A stretch of 39,183 bases of DNA, taken from the NCBI RefSeq assembly GCF_015163715.1, contig NZ_JADDUM010000033.1, positions 1-39,183 on the forward strand, read 5' to 3'. Numbering within the stretch: the stretch's first letter is position 1; the number at the start of each line of letters is the position of its first letter. The notes below the pieces were generated by a model, which saw only the letters and a list, made by a program, of their open reading frames with translations, had not been told where the DNA came from and ran no database searches. The stretch comes from Pseudomonas cyclaminis (GTDB taxonomy: Bacteria; Pseudomonadota; Gammaproteobacteria; Pseudomonadales; Pseudomonadaceae). A program made the translations under genes and the position numbers. Of this stretch, positions 28,538-36,704 are shown piece after piece.

Positions 28538-28942
28538 TCAGCGACCTCCCGCTGGAACGATCAGCGGCTCTTCGGCGGGCAGAGGCTCGCCCTTGTGAGT
28601 CCGACTGATCAACGCGATGGTGCAACCGCACACCACCACCGAGCCGATGGCCGCGAGCACCGCGACGGGGCCGCCATGCAAGGCGGTAACCACGTTTTGT
28701 TGCGCCGCCATCGCCACCACCACCGGGATGTACATGGCGCCCCAGAAGCCGACGCCCATCTCGCAGTCTTTGGTCATGCCGCCGCGTTTTTGCATCCACA
28801 ACCGGGCGCAGATCAGCAGGATCATCGCGATGCCCACCCCGCCCACGTTGGATTTGACGCCCAGCAACACGCCGAGCATGTCGCCCATGATCACGCCCGC
28901 AAGCGTGCAGATCGCCAGCAATGCCACACCGTAGATAATCAT
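28538..28942 (-). CDS. madL: Malonate transporter subunit MadL
   Basis: This 134-residue membrane protein starts at ATG 28942 (MIIYGVALLAICTLAGVIMGDMLGVLLG), preceded by GAGGACAACAACA; a start 15 bp earlier is possible. It has four helices and the conserved loop KSNVGGVGIAMILLICARLWMQKRGGMTKDCEMGVGFWGAMYIPVVVAMAAQQNV. It acts with MadM in malonate uptake. It is 67 bp downstream of mdcH, and its gene order mdcH-madL-madM is usual. Confidence 0.93.
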   Translation of the reverse strand: MIIYGVALLAICTLAGVIMGDMLGVLLGVKSNVGGVGIAMILLICARLWMQKRGGMTKDCEMGVGFWGAMYIPVVVAMAAQQNVVTALHGGPVAVLAAIGSVVVCGCTIALISRTHKGEPLPAEEPLIVPAGGR

Positions 28943-29009
28943 TGTTGTTGTCCTCAAAGTGCTCGATCGAAATTGTTGTTTTTGTGCTTCGAAAGCCTTG
29001 GGTGGTGCT

Positions 29010-29909
29010 TTATCGGTGGCGGCGCTCCTCCTCTTGCAGCAGGGCCTGCAACGTGTCCAGGCGCGCGCCTTCGCAGGCGATCACCGTACCTTGTTCGAAT
29101 ACGCGGCGTGACAGACCGGTGAGCACGGCGCCCGGCGGCAATTCGATTTGCAGGCGCACGCCGCGCTCATAGGCGCTTTGCACGGTGCCGCGCCAGTCGA
29201 CAACGCGGCACATGTTGAAGGCCAGGTCGTCGCGCAGTTGCTCGGGATTGTGGATCGGCCGCGCACGGGTGCTGCTCAAATAGGTGATACGCGGTGCCGT
29301 GAGTGCAACGAATGCCTGCGCCAGTGCCTGGGCCGGTTGCTCCAGCAATGCGCAATGGGACGGCACGCTGACGGCCAGGCGCTTGGCGACGCCATTACCC
29401 TTGATGCGCTCGGCAACGCGCTTCATGGCGGCATCACTGCCGGCGATGACGGTCTGGTTGTCGGCATTGATATTGGCCAGATACACCGGGGTTTGCGGGC
29501 TGTGGATCTCAGCCAGCAAGGTTTCGACGGTGGATAACTCCGGGCCTATCAAAGCCGTCATGCCATACCCTTGTGGATAAGCCTGTTGCATCAGCTCACC
29601 ACGCAGGCTGACCAACCTGACCGCATCGGCAAACGCCAGCGCGCCGGCGATCACCGCTGCCGGATAGGCACCGATGGACAGGCCGGCCACATAATCCGGG
29701 GTGTGTTGCAGACGGCGAGCGTGCGCCACGCCGGCGATCAACAGGCACAGTTGCACGGCGCGGGTACTGGCCAAGGCTTGCGCGCAGTCGAGCCGGCGCA
29801 CGTCTTCGCCCAAGGCATCGCTGGCCTCGGCCAGGATCTCGGCCGGCAACGCCTGGAGCATGCCCGTGCGCTGGGCGCCCTGCCCCGGAAACACCAGCAG
29901 GCTGCTCAT
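29010..29909 (-). CDS. mdcH: Malonate decarboxylase epsilon subunit (malonyl transferase)
   Basis: MdcH loads malonyl from malonyl-CoA onto the prosthetic group of MdcC, priming the enzyme. The 299-residue protein from ATG 29909 starts MSSLLVFPGQGAQRTGML, the malonyl-CoA:ACP acyltransferase opening, and has the nucleophile in GLSIGAYPAAV (Ser in G-x-S-x-G) and the SVPSHCALLEQPA His motif. The start codon overlaps the mdcG stop by 4 bp (ATGA), showing translational coupling. A longer upstream frame is rejected for that reason. Confidence 0.94.
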   Translation of the reverse strand: MSSLLVFPGQGAQRTGMLQALPAEILAEASDALGEDVRRLDCAQALASTRAVQLCLLIAGVAHARRLQHTPDYVAGLSIGAYPAAVIAGALAFADAVRLVSLRGELMQQAYPQGYGMTALIGPELSTVETLLAEIHSPQTPVYLANINADNQTVIAGSDAAMKRVAERIKGNGVAKRLAVSVPSHCALLEQPAQALAQAFVALTAPRITYLSSTRARPIHNPEQLRDDLAFNMCRVVDWRGTVQSAYERGVRLQIELPPGAVLTGLSRRVFEQGTVIACEGARLDTLQALLQEEERRHR

Positions 29910-30502
29910 GCCACGGCCTGCCAGGGGTCGAGTACAAGGTGCGCACCGCTGGCGGTTTTGAGCAGCACGCGGCGTGACGGCCCGGCCCATTCACGCAAGG
30001 CGACGGCGCCGAATGGGGTTTGCAGTTGCAGGTCGACGCTGCACACCGCCTTGTCCAATCGCACCAGCAGCGCCCGCGCTTGGTTGCGATCCAGCGGCTC
30101 AGGTGCGCGCAGGATCAAATCCAGGTCACTCATCGCATGCAGGGCTTCGATGCCGCTCGCCAACTCAAACCCCGCACTGCCACTGACGCCCCAGCTTGCC
30201 TGGCCCAGCACCGGGCGTACCTGCTGCAATGCCTGCAACGCGGGTAAATCCCGGGTCGAGATCACGGCACGCAACGCCTCCGGCAACACACGCCGACGCA
30301 CTGCCGCCATCGGCATCACGGCGGCAAACCGCTGTTCGCGCAAACACCCACGTACACCGATCGCCACCTGGCCCGCCTCGGCAAGGGCACGACGCACCAC
30401 CACCGGGTGACCGGCGCTGATCGAGTCCACCGCCCAGCCCGGTGCGTCGGCGGGCAGGTGCGCCGGGGTCATGCCCCAGAGCAGGTCGTGGGCGTTCACC
30501 AT
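29906..30502 (-). CDS. mdcG: Malonate decarboxylase holo-ACP synthase (phosphoribosyl-dephospho-CoA transferase)
   Basis: MdcG attaches the 2'-(5-triphosphoribosyl)-3'-dephospho-CoA group to a Ser of apo-MdcC. The 198-residue protein from ATG 30502 has a nucleotidyltransferase-type motif: GVSGSAGFELASGIEALHAMSDLDLILRAP, with Gly-Ser followed by Asp-x-Asp for metal binding. The ATG overlaps the last codons of mdcE (ATGGTGA), so the chosen start fits tight operon packing. Confidence 0.92.
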   Translation of the reverse strand: MVNAHDLLWGMTPAHLPADAPGWAVDSISAGHPVVVRRALAEAGQVAIGVRGCLREQRFAAVMPMAAVRRRVLPEALRAVISTRDLPALQALQQVRPVLGQASWGVSGSAGFELASGIEALHAMSDLDLILRAPEPLDRNQARALLVRLDKAVCSVDLQLQTPFGAVALREWAGPSRRVLLKTASGAHLVLDPWQAVA

Positions 30503-31253
30503 TGCTCGCGCAACAGTTGGCGCACGTGGCTGGAAGCGGCACGATTGGTGGCGCCGAGGCGTCCGCTCAAATCGGACGTGCTGATGTCCTTGATCGCACT
30601 CACCAGGCATTCGCTGACCCGCGCCACATCGTCGACGGTGGGCTGTTCGATCTGGCTGACCGTCAAGGTTTCCCACAACAACCCAAGGCTGGCGTAACTG
30701 TCGATGTCATAGGCCATGGGCGGCACGCTGGCGGCCAACGCTTCCAGCTCTTCGACGCTGCGCAGGGTCACCCGCGCCGCCGAGGCCTTGCCCATGGCGT
30801 GCACCATCACACCGGGGTCGCGCAGGGCGATCAGGCGATTGGCCTGGTAGCCATGAGCGAGGAAAGCACCGGACATGGCCTTGCCCACCAGCAGCGCGAT
30901 CACCGGGTGCCGGCCAACCGGGCACGGGCGTAGCTGTCGGCGGCGGCGGCCAGGGCTTGATGGATGCCCAGGGCTTCTTCGCGACGGCCATAGGCTTGGC
31001 TCGGCACATCGACGATAGCGATGATGGGACGCTTGTCGCCGCGAGCGATGGCTTCATCCACGGCCTTGGCCAACCCCCAGCCTTCCAGCAGGCCGACTTC
31101 GCCATTACGGGCCCGGGGGAAGCGGTTTTGCTCATCCGTGACCACGGCAATAAAACGACCTAATGGGCCGTCAGCGACTTTCAGCGAAGCCGGCAACCCG
31201 TCGACAGCTGCGGCGCCGGCGCTCAATGCGTTGAACCACTGCAAACCTCTCAT
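30496..31253 (-). pseudogene. mdcE: Malonate decarboxylase gamma subunit, frameshifted
   Basis: MdcE with MdcD forms the carboxyltransferase-like part that decarboxylates malonyl-MdcC to acetyl-MdcC. The 5' half starts MRGLQWFNALSAGAAAVDGLPASLKVADG at 31253 and reads to ADSYARARLAGTR, then hits TGA near 30900. The 3' half resumes in another frame as VIALLVGKAMSGAFLAHGYQANRLIALRDPGVMVHAMGKASAARV and ends at 30496. Restoring one C on the coding strand near 30909 gives RLAGHPVIALLVGKAMSGAFLAHGYQ, the expected sequence, and a protein of about 252 residues. All surrounding mdc genes are intact, which favours a sequencing error or a very recent mutation. Confidence 0.92.
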
Positions 31254-32089
31254 GAGCGTTCTCCCTGATACAGATCGCGAACCGTCGCCGGGTCGATTTG
31301 CGCTGCCGCGTCCAATTCGGCCAACCGTGCCAGATACCAATCGGCCTGCTGGCTGCGCTGTTGAGCCGGCAAGCCTGTGTGCAGCAACGCGATGACGGTC
31401 TGTTGGATCTGCGTCACATCGTCGGCCACATAACGGTCGGCGAGACCGCTGTTGAAGCGCTGCTCGCCGCCGGTAAGGCTCCAGATAAACGGACGGTCAC
31501 GGGAGTCGTACTCCTCCAGCCCGGCTTCCTGCTCGATCACTTGCGGGCCGTTGAGGCCCAGGCGCGCTTCGCGGGTCACCACCAGATAGCTGCACAATCC
31601 GGCGGCAATGGACATGCCGCCAAAACAGCCAACGCTGCCCGCCACCACACCGATCACCGGTTGGTATTGGCGCAGGTCGACAATCGCCGCGTGGATATCG
31701 GCAATCGCAGCCAGGCCCAGGTTGGCCTCCTGCAAGCGCACGCCGCCGGTTTCCAGCAGTAATACGGCGCGGGTCGCAATGCCCTTGCGGTTGTCCTCGG
31801 CTGCGAGCTCCAGCGCGCCGGCGATTTTTGCGCCGCCGACCTCACCCAGGCTGCCGCCCTGGAAATTGCCTTCGATGGCGGCGATCACCACCGGTAAGCC
31901 ATCGATGCTGCCCTTGGCGATGATCACGCCGTCGTCAGCCTGGGGCACCACGCCCTGGCGGCTGAGCCAGGGCGACATGACCCGTTGGAACGGGTCGATC
32001 AATTCGCGGAACGTGCCGGCGTCCAGCAAGGCCTTGGCCCGCTGCCGAGCGCCCAGTTCAACGAAGCTGTGCTTGGCTAAGTCAATCAT
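31250..32089 (-). CDS. mdcD: Malonate decarboxylase beta subunit
   Basis: This 279-residue subunit starts MIDLAKHSFVELGARQRAKALLDAGTFRELIDPFQRVMSPWLSRQGVVPQADDGVIIAKGSIDG and has a crotonase-type fold as in biotin carboxyltransferases (IAAIEGNFQGGSLGEVGGAKIAGALELA; LLLETGGVRLQEANLGLAAIADI; VIGVVAGSVGCFGGMSIAAGLCSYLVVT). The Gly-rich loops form the oxyanion sites. It pairs with MdcE. The stop overlaps the mdcE start by 4 bp (ATGA) and its start overlaps mdcC by 8 bp. Confidence 0.95.
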   Translation of the reverse strand: MIDLAKHSFVELGARQRAKALLDAGTFRELIDPFQRVMSPWLSRQGVVPQADDGVIIAKGSIDGLPVVIAAIEGNFQGGSLGEVGGAKIAGALELAAEDNRKGIATRAVLLLETGGVRLQEANLGLAAIADIHAAIVDLRQYQPVIGVVAGSVGCFGGMSIAAGLCSYLVVTREARLGLNGPQVIEQEAGLEEYDSRDRPFIWSLTGGEQRFNSGLADRYVADDVTQIQQTVIALLHTGLPAQQRSQQADWYLARLAELDAAAQIDPATVRDLYQGERS

Positions 32090-32381
32090 GGCCGATCTCC
32101 TCGAAACCCTGCTCCAGGCGCAAGCGCACCACGCCGGGTGTGGCGCCGAAATCGTGGATATCAATCTTCAGGGCAGGCGGCGTCTGCTCCTGAAAGATGC
32201 GCTCGAATAAGTGCTGCCAGCGTTGCTGAGCACCATTCACCGACGTCTGTACCTGGATGGTCAGCGTGCCCGCCATGCCAGGCTCCAGCAGGACTTCCAG
32301 GTCGCCGGAGCCGACGCAACCCACCAGCGCACGACCTTTTGGCGGCTGCCCGGCGGGGAACTCAAAGGATAAGGTTTCCAT
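32082..32381 (-). CDS. mdcC: Malonate decarboxylase acyl-carrier protein (delta subunit)
   Basis: MdcC is the 99-residue carrier that holds acetyl and malonyl groups on a dephospho-CoA-derived arm. The attachment Ser lies in the conserved VGCVGSGDLEVLLEP segment. The rest is [19 protein letters not shown] and a C-terminal beta-rich part ending EEIGHD. ATG 32381 overlaps the mdcB stop in a TGATG arrangement. The arm is made by MdcB and attached by MdcG. Confidence 0.94.
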   Translation of the reverse strand: METLSFEFPAGQPPKGRALVGCVGSGDLEVLLEPGMAGTLTIQVQTSVNGAQQRWQHLFERIFQEQTPPALKIDIHDFGATPGVVRLRLEQGFEEIGHD

Positions 32382-33214
32382 CACAACGCTCCGTCGAGGC
32401 GGTCGATAAACAGGCAGGCGGCCAACAGGTCGGCGGCACCACCGGGGGAGGCATTCAGGGCCAGCAATTGGTGGTCGAGTTCGTGCAGTTGGCGGCGGCC
32501 AGCAAGGCTTGCGCTGCCGCCCGCATCGAGCACCGCCTGGGCGCCCTGCTGCATGGCCTGCAAGCCTTCGGTGCCGGCGCGGTAGAGCACGCAGGTGTCG
32601 GCCAGCTCGGTCATGATCGCCAGCAAGGCGTCGAGGCGTGCGTTCTGTTCGCCGGCGTTTTGGCTGCGGCTTTTGTGCAGTTGCGGCAGGCCGCGTTGCA
32701 TCACCGAGGGGAAGCCGAGCTGTGCTTCTTCACGGGCACCACGTGCGCCGTAGCGTTGCGCGACCTCGGCACCGTGGCTCCGCGATTGTGGGGCGTAGCG
32801 GTCGTTGAGCAGGGCGAGTCTGGCGGCAGTCAGCGTTATGGCGCGGGGCTCCAAGGCTGCCGCAGCAGTGAGCAGGCCGAGCGCCCAGATAGCGCCGCGG
32901 TGGGTGTTTACACCGTTGGTGGTGATCAGCATCGCTTGCTCACCTTCACGGCCGATTCGCCCGAGCGCTTCACGCAGCGGCAAGCCGACCTCACCGATTT
33001 CAATCGCGGCTTCGACCATTTCCTTGAACATCGGCCACAACGACAGCGCCGAGGCGTGCATCAGCCCCAAGTGCAAATCGCTGTGGGCACCGTTGCCGCG
33101 ACGGTCCACCAAGGCAGGCTTGGGGGACAGGTCCGCTTCATCGATCAATGCATCGACGGCCAGGTCCGCCAGGCGATCCGCAAGGCTGAGTTCGTGCAGT
33201 TTAAGAGCGCGCAT
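32381..33214 (-). CDS. mdcB: Triphosphoribosyl-dephospho-CoA synthase
   Basis: MdcB condenses ATP and dephospho-CoA to give the prosthetic group precursor, as CitG does for citrate lyase. The 277-residue protein shows the family blocks [62 protein letters not shown], and [17 protein letters not shown]. The start ATG follows the mdcA stop immediately (TAAATG). Confidence 0.94.
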   Translation of the reverse strand: MRALKLHELSLADRLADLAVDALIDEADLSPKPALVDRRGNGAHSDLHLGLMHASALSLWPMFKEMVEAAIEIGEVGLPLREALGRIGREGEQAMLITTNGVNTHRGAIWALGLLTAAAALEPRAITLTAARLALLNDRYAPQSRSHGAEVAQRYGARGAREEAQLGFPSVMQRGLPQLHKSRSQNAGEQNARLDALLAIMTELADTCVLYRAGTEGLQAMQQGAQAVLDAGGSASLAGRRQLHELDHQLLALNASPGGAADLLAACLFIDRLDGAL

Positions 33215-34885
33215 TTACCAGCTCCTGAATTTGGCGGGCGGGTTGTACAGGCCACCGGACCAGTCCACCAGATCGGCCACGCTCTTGGCGGCCAACAGCT
33301 CGCGGGTGGCGTCGGTACGGCGGATGCCCAGATCTTCAGGCAAGGCGATCAGGCCCTCGCGGCGCATACGCGCAGTGTCCTTGGGGTTGTGGCGCAGGCC
33401 GATGGCGGTTACCCCGGCGACGGCGGCGATCATCGCCTGGCGCTCTTCCAGGGACCGCGCTTTGTACAGGTAGGCGATGCCTTCTTCGGTAAGCAGGTGG
33501 GTGACGTCGTCGCCGTAGATCATGATCGGCGCCAGGGGCATGCCGCTTTTGCGTGCCACTTCCACGGCATCCAGGGTGTTGACGAAGGTGGGTTTGCCAC
33601 CCTCCTGGAATGTCTCGACCATTTGCACCACGAGTTTTTTGCCGCGCTCCAACAAGGCCTCGGGCGCATCGTCGTGACGCATATCCAACCACGCCGGAGT
33701 GCCGTGACGACGGCCACGTGGGTCATGGCCCATGTTCGGCGCGCCGCCAAAGCCAGCGAGGCGGCCACGGGTTACGGTGCTGGAGTGGCCGTCGCCATCC
33801 ACTTGCAGGGTGGCGCCGATAAACAGGTCCACCGCGTATTGGCCGGCGAGTTGGCAGAACATGCGGTTGGAACGCATCGAGCCATCGCGGCCAGTGAAGA
33901 ACACGTCCGGGCGGGCGGCGATGTAGTTTTCCATGCCCAGTTCGGTGCCGAAGCAATGCACGCTTTGCACCCAACCGCTTTCGATGGCGGGGATCAGCGT
34001 CGGGTGCGGGTTGAGGGTCCAGTTGCGGCAGATCTTGCCTTTGAGGCCCAGGGATTCGCCGTAGGTGGGCAGGATCAGCTCAATGGCGGCGGTGTTGAAG
34101 CCGATGCCATGGTTGAGCGACTGCACATTGTGTTTTTCGTAGATGCCACGGATCGCCATCATCGCCATCAGCACGTGGACTGGCTTGATGTGGCGCGGGT
34201 CGCGGGTGAACAGCGGCTCGATGTAGAACGGCTTGTCGGCCACCACCACAAAATCCACCCAGCTTGCCGGGATGTCGACGCGGGGCAAATCGGTGACGTC
34301 ATCCACCAACTGGTTGACCTGCACGATGACAATGCCGTCGCTGAACGCGGCGGGTTCGATCAGCGCCGGGGTGTCTTCGGTGCTGGCGCCGGTGTAGATA
34401 TTGCCGGCGCGGTCGGCCATGAAACCGGCGGAGAGCACCACGTTGGGGATCAGGTCCACCACCAGTCGCGCATACAGCTCGATGTAGGTGTGGATCGCGC
34501 CGATTTCCAGCAGGCCGTCTTCGAGCAACTGGCTGATGCGCAGGGATTGGGTGCCGGCGAAGGAGAAATCCAGCTTGCGGGCGATGCCCTTTTCAAACAG
34601 GTCCAAGTGCTCGGAACGCCCGATGCTGGGCATGATCATGTGCAAATCGTGGAGCTTGGCGGGGTCGGCCTTGGCGAGGGAGCGCGAGAGGAAGTCGGCT
34701 TGTTTCTGGTTGTTGCCCTCCAGTACGACACGGTCGCCGGGGAGGATCAGCGCTTCAAGGGCCTCGACGATCTTGTCGCTGGGCAGCACGGCCCCGTCTG
34801 CGTACTTCTTGACCAGCCCGAGCCGCCGCTGCTTCTCGTCGCGCCGCCGCGTCCAGCGCGAGTCGGGGTTTATTGTTGTTGTCAT
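33215..34885 (-). CDS. mdcA: Malonate decarboxylase alpha subunit (acetyl-S-ACP:malonate ACP transferase)
   Basis: MdcA swaps acetyl for malonyl on MdcC, releasing acetate, in the same manner as the CoA-transferase subunit of citrate lyase. The 556-residue length is usual. Conserved segments include WTRRRDEKQRRLGLVKKYADGAVLPSDKIVEALEALILPGDRVVLEGNNQKQADFLSRSLAKADPAKLHDLHMIMPSIGRSEHLDLFEKGIA near the N-terminus and DLSDGIVIVQVNQLV-like and ATRELLAAKSVADLVDWSGGLYNPPAKFRSW near the C-terminus. It is the first gene of the minus-strand mdc operon, so the promoter lies in the 214 bp upstream. Confidence 0.96.
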   Translation of the reverse strand: MTTTINPDSRWTRRRDEKQRRLGLVKKYADGAVLPSDKIVEALEALILPGDRVVLEGNNQKQADFLSRSLAKADPAKLHDLHMIMPSIGRSEHLDLFEKGIARKLDFSFAGTQSLRISQLLEDGLLEIGAIHTYIELYARLVVDLIPNVVLSAGFMADRAGNIYTGASTEDTPALIEPAAFSDGIVIVQVNQLVDDVTDLPRVDIPASWVDFVVVADKPFYIEPLFTRDPRHIKPVHVLMAMMAIRGIYEKHNVQSLNHGIGFNTAAIELILPTYGESLGLKGKICRNWTLNPHPTLIPAIESGWVQSVHCFGTELGMENYIAARPDVFFTGRDGSMRSNRMFCQLAGQYAVDLFIGATLQVDGDGHSSTVTRGRLAGFGGAPNMGHDPRGRRHGTPAWLDMRHDDAPEALLERGKKLVVQMVETFQEGGKPTFVNTLDAVEVARKSGMPLAPIMIYGDDVTHLLTEEGIAYLYKARSLEERQAMIAAVAGVTAIGLRHNPKDTARMRREGLIALPEDLGIRRTDATRELLAAKSVADLVDWSGGLYNPPAKFRSW

Positions 34886-35022
34886 GGTCGCTCCACGGGT
34901 TTGCTGTCGTGGGCTGTACCTTAGGAGTGATTCAGGGGGCCATCAATCAAGCTTAGCGGCGGATCGTTACGGCTGGAGTAATGGAGCATCAGCAAACGCT
35001 GACCCGAGCCAAGTGAAGGTCA
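34886..35022 (-). promoter_or_regulatory. Upstream region of the mdc operon
   Basis: This gap holds the mdcA promoter. An imperfect dyad TGATT (34928-) and AATCA separated by 12 bases lies near 34928-34949, with further AATCAAGC nearby, a possible LysR (MdcR) site. No clear -35/-10 pair is visible by eye. A REP sequence begins at 35023. Confidence 0.4.
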
Positions 35023-35056
35023 AAATGTGGGAGGGGACTTGCCCCCTCCCACATTT
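35023..35056. repeat. Single REP palindrome upstream of the mdc operon
   Basis: AAATGTGGGAGGGGACTTGC continued by CCCCTCCCACATTT forms a 15-bp hairpin; the A in the centre departs from the usual GGGGGCTTGCCCCC core. Confidence 0.88.
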
Positions 35057-35080
35057 GCTCAGTGGTGTCTGTGAGATAGC

Positions 35081-35118
35081 GGTCCCAAACAGGGACTGAT
35101 CAACCCCTGTTTGGGACC
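35081..35118. repeat. Perfect 14-bp inverted repeat overlapping the end of a DUF3077-type gene
   Basis: GGTCCCAAACAGGG (35081-35094) and CCCTGTTTGGGACC (35105-35118) are exact inverses around a 10-nt loop. The stop codon of the gene at 35100-35360 lies in the loop and its last residues (VPNRG) are encoded by one arm. No T run follows on either strand. Confidence 0.85.
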
Positions 35119-35360
35119 TCTTGCGCAGAAGGGCTGACCTGCTCCAGCGCTCTATCCACCAATAATTGCCCCAACTCGGCCATTTGCTGAATCCCGAGCA
35201 TGATGGCGCGCTGGGAAGTGTCCAGGTCGAAGGCCAGGTTGCAGGTGAGTGCGTTGAGGGAGGACAGGGTTTCGCTGGCGTTGACCAGCAGGGTTTCGGT
35301 GTTTTGGTGGGGGTTTACGGTGAAGAGGCTTGCGGGTGGATTGGGTGTAGGTTTGACCAT
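35100..35360 (-). CDS. DUF3077/DUF6124-type small Pseudomonas protein
   Basis: This 86-residue protein from ATG 35360 reads MVKPTPNPPASLFTVNPHQNTETLLVNASETLSSLNALTCNLAFDLDTSQRAIMLGIQQMAELGQLLVDRALEQVSP. The pattern (VNP...NTETLL.NA.ETL...... ...R...LGIQQ...L..LLV..ALE) matches the DUF3077/DUF6124 proteins that occur in several copies per Pseudomonas genome and have no known role. It is short for the family because a usual N-terminal extension is missing. One copy of the ~180-bp repeat lies just upstream. The 3' end is fused to an inverted repeat. Confidence 0.78.
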   Translation of the reverse strand: MVKPTPNPPASLFTVNPHQNTETLLVNASETLSSLNALTCNLAFDLDTSQRAIMLGIQQMAELGQLLVDRALEQVSPSAQEVPNRG

Positions 35361-35462
35361 GATTTGCGGCTCCGATATGTGATGGAGACTGCCCTCTTCC
35401 GCTTGCACGCGAATTAAGGTGCAGCTGTGCGCAGGTGTGCAAGACCGGGCATATCGGACCCC

Positions 35463-35645
35463 GGCAGACCCCGAAGGACCTCCTACGCACAGCCGCCATA
35501 ATAAATACAGCAGGCATAAAAAACGCCCGTTGAGTGGCTATGGGCGTTGGTGCGCCGACATGTAACCGGACTTGCACGTCCGTGTCACCGTTTTTCGCAA
35601 TGACGGGACGAAGACTAGGCGCACGGGCTGAGCGCGACAAGTTCA
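35463..35645 (-). repeat. Dispersed ~180-bp structured repeat, copy A; candidate small RNA
   Basis: This copy aligns with 38570-38748. The best block (35571-35645 against 38674-38748) matches at 73 of 75 positions, and the rest is looser. Read on the minus strand it holds a short hairpin (GTCCCGT/ACGGTGAC region near 35584-35610) and ends in a terminator-like stem (AACGCCC 35522-35528 with GGGCGTT 35542-35548) followed by a T run. The region downstream is the DUF3077-type gene and the region upstream is the toxin immunity gene. No known RNA family was recognised. Confidence 0.75.
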
Positions 35646-35689
35646 TGCACGGCCTAAAATCTTGCAGGAAAAATCCGAAGGCTGGCCAC

Positions 35690-36130
35690 TCACCTCAAGA
35701 AAAAAGCGCTCCCTCGCCACATCACCACCTCGACACTTTCAGGGCCTTCGAGGACATAGCTGCTGTACTCATACACTCGCCCCCGAACATCCAATCGAAG
35801 CATTCCATTCTGTTCACTCACTTGCACAGTAGGCTCTTTGGTTCTCAGGAAGGGATGTGCCGACGTCAATGTCGTGAGTATTTCCTGATCATTCTCCAGA
35901 TCCGTATGGACGTAATACCTGTAGGAAAAACCCACCGTCGCGCCGCCTTGGCTGTCTCGTGCGCCGTAGATAGAGGAGCCGTTGCCCAAGGAGTATTTGA
36001 GTACTACCTCATCTAACTCCGGTGTACCTGGGCTCATCAACCAACCCATGCCCAAGTGCGCGAGACACACCACCAACAGCCCGATGAGCAACCCCTGGAC
36101 CGGCCACTTAATACCCTTGAGCTCTGGCAT
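35690..36130 (-). CDS. Presumed immunity protein of the type-44 toxin
   Basis: This 146-residue protein from ATG 36130 begins MPELKGIKWPVQGLLIGLLVVCLAHLGMGWLMSP, a short cytoplasmic end and one membrane helix. A soluble domain follows (LDEVVLKYSLGNGSSIYGARDSQGGATVGFSYRYYVHTD...) with an aromatic- and charge-rich surface. It overlaps the toxin gene by 23 bp in the same direction, the usual toxin-immunity order. I recognise no named family, so the immunity role is inferred from position. The helix would place the domain in the periplasm or on the cytoplasmic face. Confidence 0.62.
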   Translation of the reverse strand: MPELKGIKWPVQGLLIGLLVVCLAHLGMGWLMSPGTPELDEVVLKYSLGNGSSIYGARDSQGGATVGFSYRYYVHTDLENDQEILTTLTSAHPFLRTKEPTVQVSEQNGMLRLDVRGRVYEYSSYVLEGPESVEVVMWRGSAFFLR

Positions 36131-36491
36131 ATTCGATACCCTCCTTGATCCAATGCTGGTCGCTCTGATCATCGCCATACGGTGCATCACCCCACCAGTC
36201 ACCAAACTCTGCTCGTGACGTCCCGGCAGCCTTTTGCGCAGCACCGGCCGCTCTCAACAGCACGCCCTGCGGAATTCCCAGCACTGTGCCGGTCACCCCA
36301 TAGTTGAAGTTACCGAACGCCTCGTACTCACGACTTTTCTGTTTGTAGTCCCAAGGGCCACGCCCTCTGACTTGGGAGTAAAACCACGAATAGGTGAACG
36401 CCGAACCAGGCTTCAGATGCATCCTGCGGTTGTTGGCCAGAGCGATATTGTCTTGCAGTGAAACGCCTGGGGGCATTGGAGGGACAGCCAT
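36108..36491 (-). CDS. Polymorphic toxin, type 44 domain
   Basis: This 127-residue protein from ATG 36491 (AAGGA seven bases upstream) is almost entirely a toxin-44 domain: the opening MPPGVSLQDNIALANNRRM, then YSWFYSQVRGRGPWDYKQKSREYEAFGNFNYGVTGTVLGIPQGVLLRAAGAAQKAAGTSRAEFGDWWGDAPYGDDQSDQHWIKEGIEYARAQ. Such domains usually end long Rhs, PAAR or other secreted proteins; here it stands alone with no delivery domain. Its activity is unknown, possibly directed at the cell wall or nucleic acid. The immunity gene overlaps it downstream. A longer ATG start at 36524 is less likely. Confidence 0.8.
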   Translation of the reverse strand: MAVPPMPPGVSLQDNIALANNRRMHLKPGSAFTYSWFYSQVRGRGPWDYKQKSREYEAFGNFNYGVTGTVLGIPQGVLLRAAGAAQKAAGTSRAEFGDWWGDAPYGDDQSDQHWIKEGIEYARAQGY

Positions 36492-36624
36492 TTGCGGATC
36501 CTTGCTGATGGGGTTGAGCGTCAAAAGCTAGCACTCAAAAATCAGCAAAATCTCAGCGTCATGACTTACAGAAATTTCAGACAACCATTCGATCCAAGCC
36601 TTACGTTTATAGGAATCAGGACAG

Positions 36625-36683
36625 ATCCAGCTTGTAGGATCCTCGGGAGCAGCTGCTGGTTGAGTGGTTGCGCGGATTGACTA
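36625..36683 (+). pseudogene. Short remnant of a higA-type antitoxin gene 3' end
   Basis: CGGGAGCAG then CTGGTTGAG and GCGCGGATTGACTAA match the end of the fragment at 38761-38916 (REQPVIERFARID stop) after one base is restored. Only about 40-55 bp remain, read on the plus strand between the toxin and HTH genes. It indicates an earlier antitoxin gene lost from this place. Confidence 0.6.
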
Positions 36684-36704
36684 AGGAAAAATCCGACCGG
36701 ACGC

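Noticed and set aside
32138..34924. A 928-codon plus-strand frame opposite mdcA-mdcC
   Set aside because: It covers several mdc genes in antisense; those have clear families and overlapping operon signals.
35152..35646. A 164-codon minus-strand frame starting in repeat copy A (and the 80-codon frame at 38507-38749 in copy B)
   Set aside because: Both share their first 26 residues because the DNA repeat is shared, then diverge fully and run through a terminator-like stem. The structured repeat explains this better, although a short peptide cannot be excluded.
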